From Mesorhizobium tianshanense (lineage in GTDB: Bacteria; Pseudomonadota; Alphaproteobacteria; Rhizobiales; Rhizobiaceae): a DNA stretch of 42,574 bases. The notes beneath the pieces are model-generated. The model did no database searches. It was not told the DNA's origin and saw only the letters and a program-made list of their open reading frames with translations. The stretch is taken from NCBI RefSeq assembly GCF_007830515.1, contig NZ_VLKT01000057.1, positions 1-42,574 on the forward strand, written 5' to 3'. Shown here piece by piece: positions 39,801 to 42,574 of the stretch. The translations under genes and the position numbers were made by a program. Position 1 is the stretch's first letter. Every line of letters starts with the position of its first letter.

Positions 39801-42574
39801 GGTCCAGGTCGTGGCGGCGCGCCGACTATTCGACCTCGGGATCACACTCAAGGACGGCAGCGCGCTGGAACGGCTTGCCGAGGTCGACGCGGTGGCCTTC
39901 GACAAGACGGGGACGCTGACGACAGGCGTTGCGCGGATGACCGGCTACGATGTGGCCGCAGACGATCTGCGAGCCGCCGCCGCGCTCGCCGCGCTCTCCC
40001 GCCATCCAGTATCGCGCGCGGTCGCTCACCTCTGCCCGGCCGGCCTCCGCCCCGGCGTCAGCGATTTCCGGGAGGTCGCTGGCCTCGGTGTTGAGGGTCG
40101 CGTGAACGGGAGCCTCTACAGCCTCGGTCGACATGTATGGGCCAGGCCAACCGGTTCGGTCTCCGTCGATGCTGATGCCTCGGCGTGGCTCTCGAAGGAC
40201 GGGCGTCCTGCGGGCTGGTTCGCCACCACCGACCAAATTCGCCAGGGGGCGGCAGCCGCTGTCGCGACGCTCGCATCCCTGGGAATGCCAACTGAAATCC
40301 TCTCCGGCGATCGCGCAGTCGAAGTCGAGAGGGTGGCCGCGGCGCTGGGAATCGGGACGGTGCGCAACGGAATGATGCCTGCGGAGAAAGTCGGCCGTCT
40401 CGAACAGCTTCGGTCGGCGGGCCACCGCGTCCTGATGGTCGGCGACGGCCTGAACGACGCTCCCGCATTGGCCGCAGCCCATGTCTCCATGGCGCCATCA
40501 TCCGCGGCGGACATAGGCCGCAGCGCAGCGGATCTCGTCTTCCAGCGTCCAAGCCTTAAAGCTGTCCCGCAGGCGATAGGGATAGCGACGGCGGCAGCGA
40601 GGCTGGTCAGGCAGAACCTCGGTCTGGCGGTCGCATACAACGTGCTGGTCCTTCCAGTGGCAGTTCTTGGCTACGTCACGCCGCTGATGGCGGCGGTCGC
40701 CATGTCGACATCGTCGATCCTCGTCGTCGCCAATGCGCTGCGTCTCAATCCGCGACGGAGCACGCCGGACAACGAAACCAAAATCGCTTCGCAACCACTA
40801 CTGGCGGAGGCATCATGAACTACTTGGTATGGCTGGTGCCGGTCGCGCTGGGAATGGGCCTTGTCGGGCTCGCCGCGTTTCTCTGGTCGATGAACAACGG
40901 TCAACTGGAAGACCTCGACGGCGCGGCAGAGCGGGTGCTGCTGGCGCATCGGTCGGCCGTACCCGCATCCAGCCCCGACGTTGCGCATAGCACGACGCCG
41001 GACCAGAGACCGGCATCCGATGGACGGCAACGAAAGGAGCGACCATGACCGCAAGGTACGACTGGCCCATCGACTGGGTCGCAGCGCTGGCATTCGCGTT
41101 GGGCGCGATCGTCGTGCTCACCAGCATGGTGGCGCTCGCGATCAGCGTGGCGACGGTGCTGTTGCATCTTTGATGATCTTCTCCATTACGTGCCGCAGGT
41201 AGTGGACGCGGTGGAGGAACGGATGAGATGGCCTTGATCAACATTTTCACTGGCCGGCCTGCGAGCGGCATTGTCAACCGCGTGCGGGAGGTCGGAGTGC
41301 CGGTCTGCCCACTCTCGTCGAAAAATACACGTTTCATTAGCTGATATGGTTTCTCGAGCGGGCGAGGCCGGGCCAGCATAGGACAAGATGATAGCAGTCA
41401 AAGCGGGCGGAATAGCTCTTGCCTGGCGGTACGATACGATCATGTTGAGAAATCCGGCTGGGCCTGCCGGGATGCTCGGTGAGAGGTTCAAGATTGCAAC
41501 CGAGCGACACCTCTATCGCAGCTAGAGCGTCAGTGCTTTCGCCATCGAGGAGATACGCGAGCATCGCTCCGGAGCTGGAAAAAGGAGCGTACCGGCATGT
41601 CAGGAACTCGTCGTGGATATCCTTGACATAATGGGCGACCTGTCGCGGCGTCTCCATGACCTTGGCCTCAAGCGGCCACATGATGCGCTCATCGGCTCGA
41701 AGCACGAAAGCCAAGTCATATTGCGGTGGTTGAGCAGGCGGCGGACGCATTGTCTCGCGCTCGAAAGGACCATGCTGGACATAATAGGGTTCGTCGCCGG
41801 ACATAGCCTTGCGAATGCGCGGCTCGAGAAGCTGAGTGATGCTGCGCTCGAGATCTCGACCATCGACTACAGGCGGTGACGCGCGCATATCCTCATATCC
41901 GGCCCATACCAGCCCGATAAGCTGTTGCGAGGGGTTGGACATCCAGGCGCGCGCGAGCGCAATGAACAGCGGATCCGCAGCAGGTCGGATTTCGGGCATA
42001 ATTCCAGCGCCGGTCAACGGACCGCTTCCACGCCTGGCTTTTCGCTCGCCGCCAGCCAGGTAAATAGATCAAGCGCGACTTCGTCGCCGTCGAGCAATCC
42101 CGCGCTTCGTGTCCAGAAACGCTTTTCGTCCGGCTTTGCGATATAGATCGTCGGCAGCCCTGCGGTTACTTGGTAAACTCGCACCACTCGCTGGCTGAAA
42201 AGTACGCCTCCTCCGTGCTCATCTAGCCGCCTTGATGCACGGCGATGAGGTTTTGGCGGCCTAAGCGGCGATGTGGCCGCTGTTGGGCGCTTTTCCGCGA
42301 GCCGCGTCAGGCGCCGGCGGTGATCCGTCGTGATGGCAGGTGGGGTTTGCAGGTTGCGGTCGGCGGGTTCGTTTCGGGGCGTCTGCGCCCCATCGTTATG
42401 TCGCGAGCCGCGGAATGCGATCGAGGACGATGCGCAGGATGCGTTGGTCGGGGCAGGATGTCGGCAGGTGCAGGCGGATTTGCGTCTTCATCTCGACCAC
42501 CCGCGCAGCGATCTTGATGAGGCGCAAACGCAGCGTGTCGAATTGGGCGACGGCAAAGCTGGAGCGTTTCGGCA

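Overview
The window looks like accessory DNA of an alphaproteobacterium, most likely Hyphomicrobiales (Phyllobacteriaceae or Rhizobiaceae type). The signs are high GC with strongly GC-ending codons, a Fix-type (cbb3) oxidase cluster, an AdoCbl riboswitch before a BtuFCD-like transporter, and a block of DUF3991/TOPRIM, DUF1419, DUF3085, methylase-helicase and ParB genes typical of integrative conjugative elements (ICEs) and large plasmids of this group. No tRNA, rRNA or CRISPR array was seen. No integrase or conjugation (T4SS) gene is inside the window, so any element boundaries lie outside it.

Layout. (1) 1-3.0 kb: a LysR-type regulator broken by an in-frame stop, a class C beta-lactamase-fold serine hydrolase, and debris that includes a frameshifted Tn3-family transposase N-terminus. 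(2) 3.6-7.1 kb: a Zur-box-like palindrome, a cobalamin riboswitch and a tightly overlapping substrate-binding protein, permease and ATPase operon, ending in a pseudoazurin gene cut in half. (3) 7.1-10.7 kb: a compact Tn7/Tn5053-like transposon (tniA, tniB, tniQ; no resolvase or cargo) with several repeated transposase-site-like motifs at each end. On its far side lies a 5'-truncated, frameshifted dinB, not the rest of pseudoazurin. (4) 11.4-17.4 kb, minus strand: a small basic ORF, a 1083-residue reverse transcriptase (RT), a nitrilase-like hydrolase and an exonuclease I homologue. This is the best candidate for a new or little-described defence system. (5) 17.6-35.5 kb: an SRAP protein and the ICE/plasmid backbone. 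A minus-strand Gabija-like pair (OLD-type ATPase/TOPRIM nuclease and UvrD-like helicase) sits between the methylase-helicase and parB. (6) 35.9-41.2 kb: a decaying cbb3 oxidase cluster with truncated fixO, intact fixQ, fixP with an internal TGA, and intact fixI and fixS with small membrane-protein genes and a DUF2189 gene. (7) 41.3-42.6 kb: a putative PD-(D/E)xK protein, a truncated coupled gene and the end of an IS1380-family insertion sequence.

The region is a mosaic. Backbone genes are intact and co-oriented (+), the two defence-like operons are on the minus strand, and the metabolic genes at the edges (lysR, pseudoazurin, dinB, fixO, fixP) are broken. This fits repeated insertion and deletion next to a mobile element. 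All functions are inferred from motifs and family knowledge; no database search was possible.
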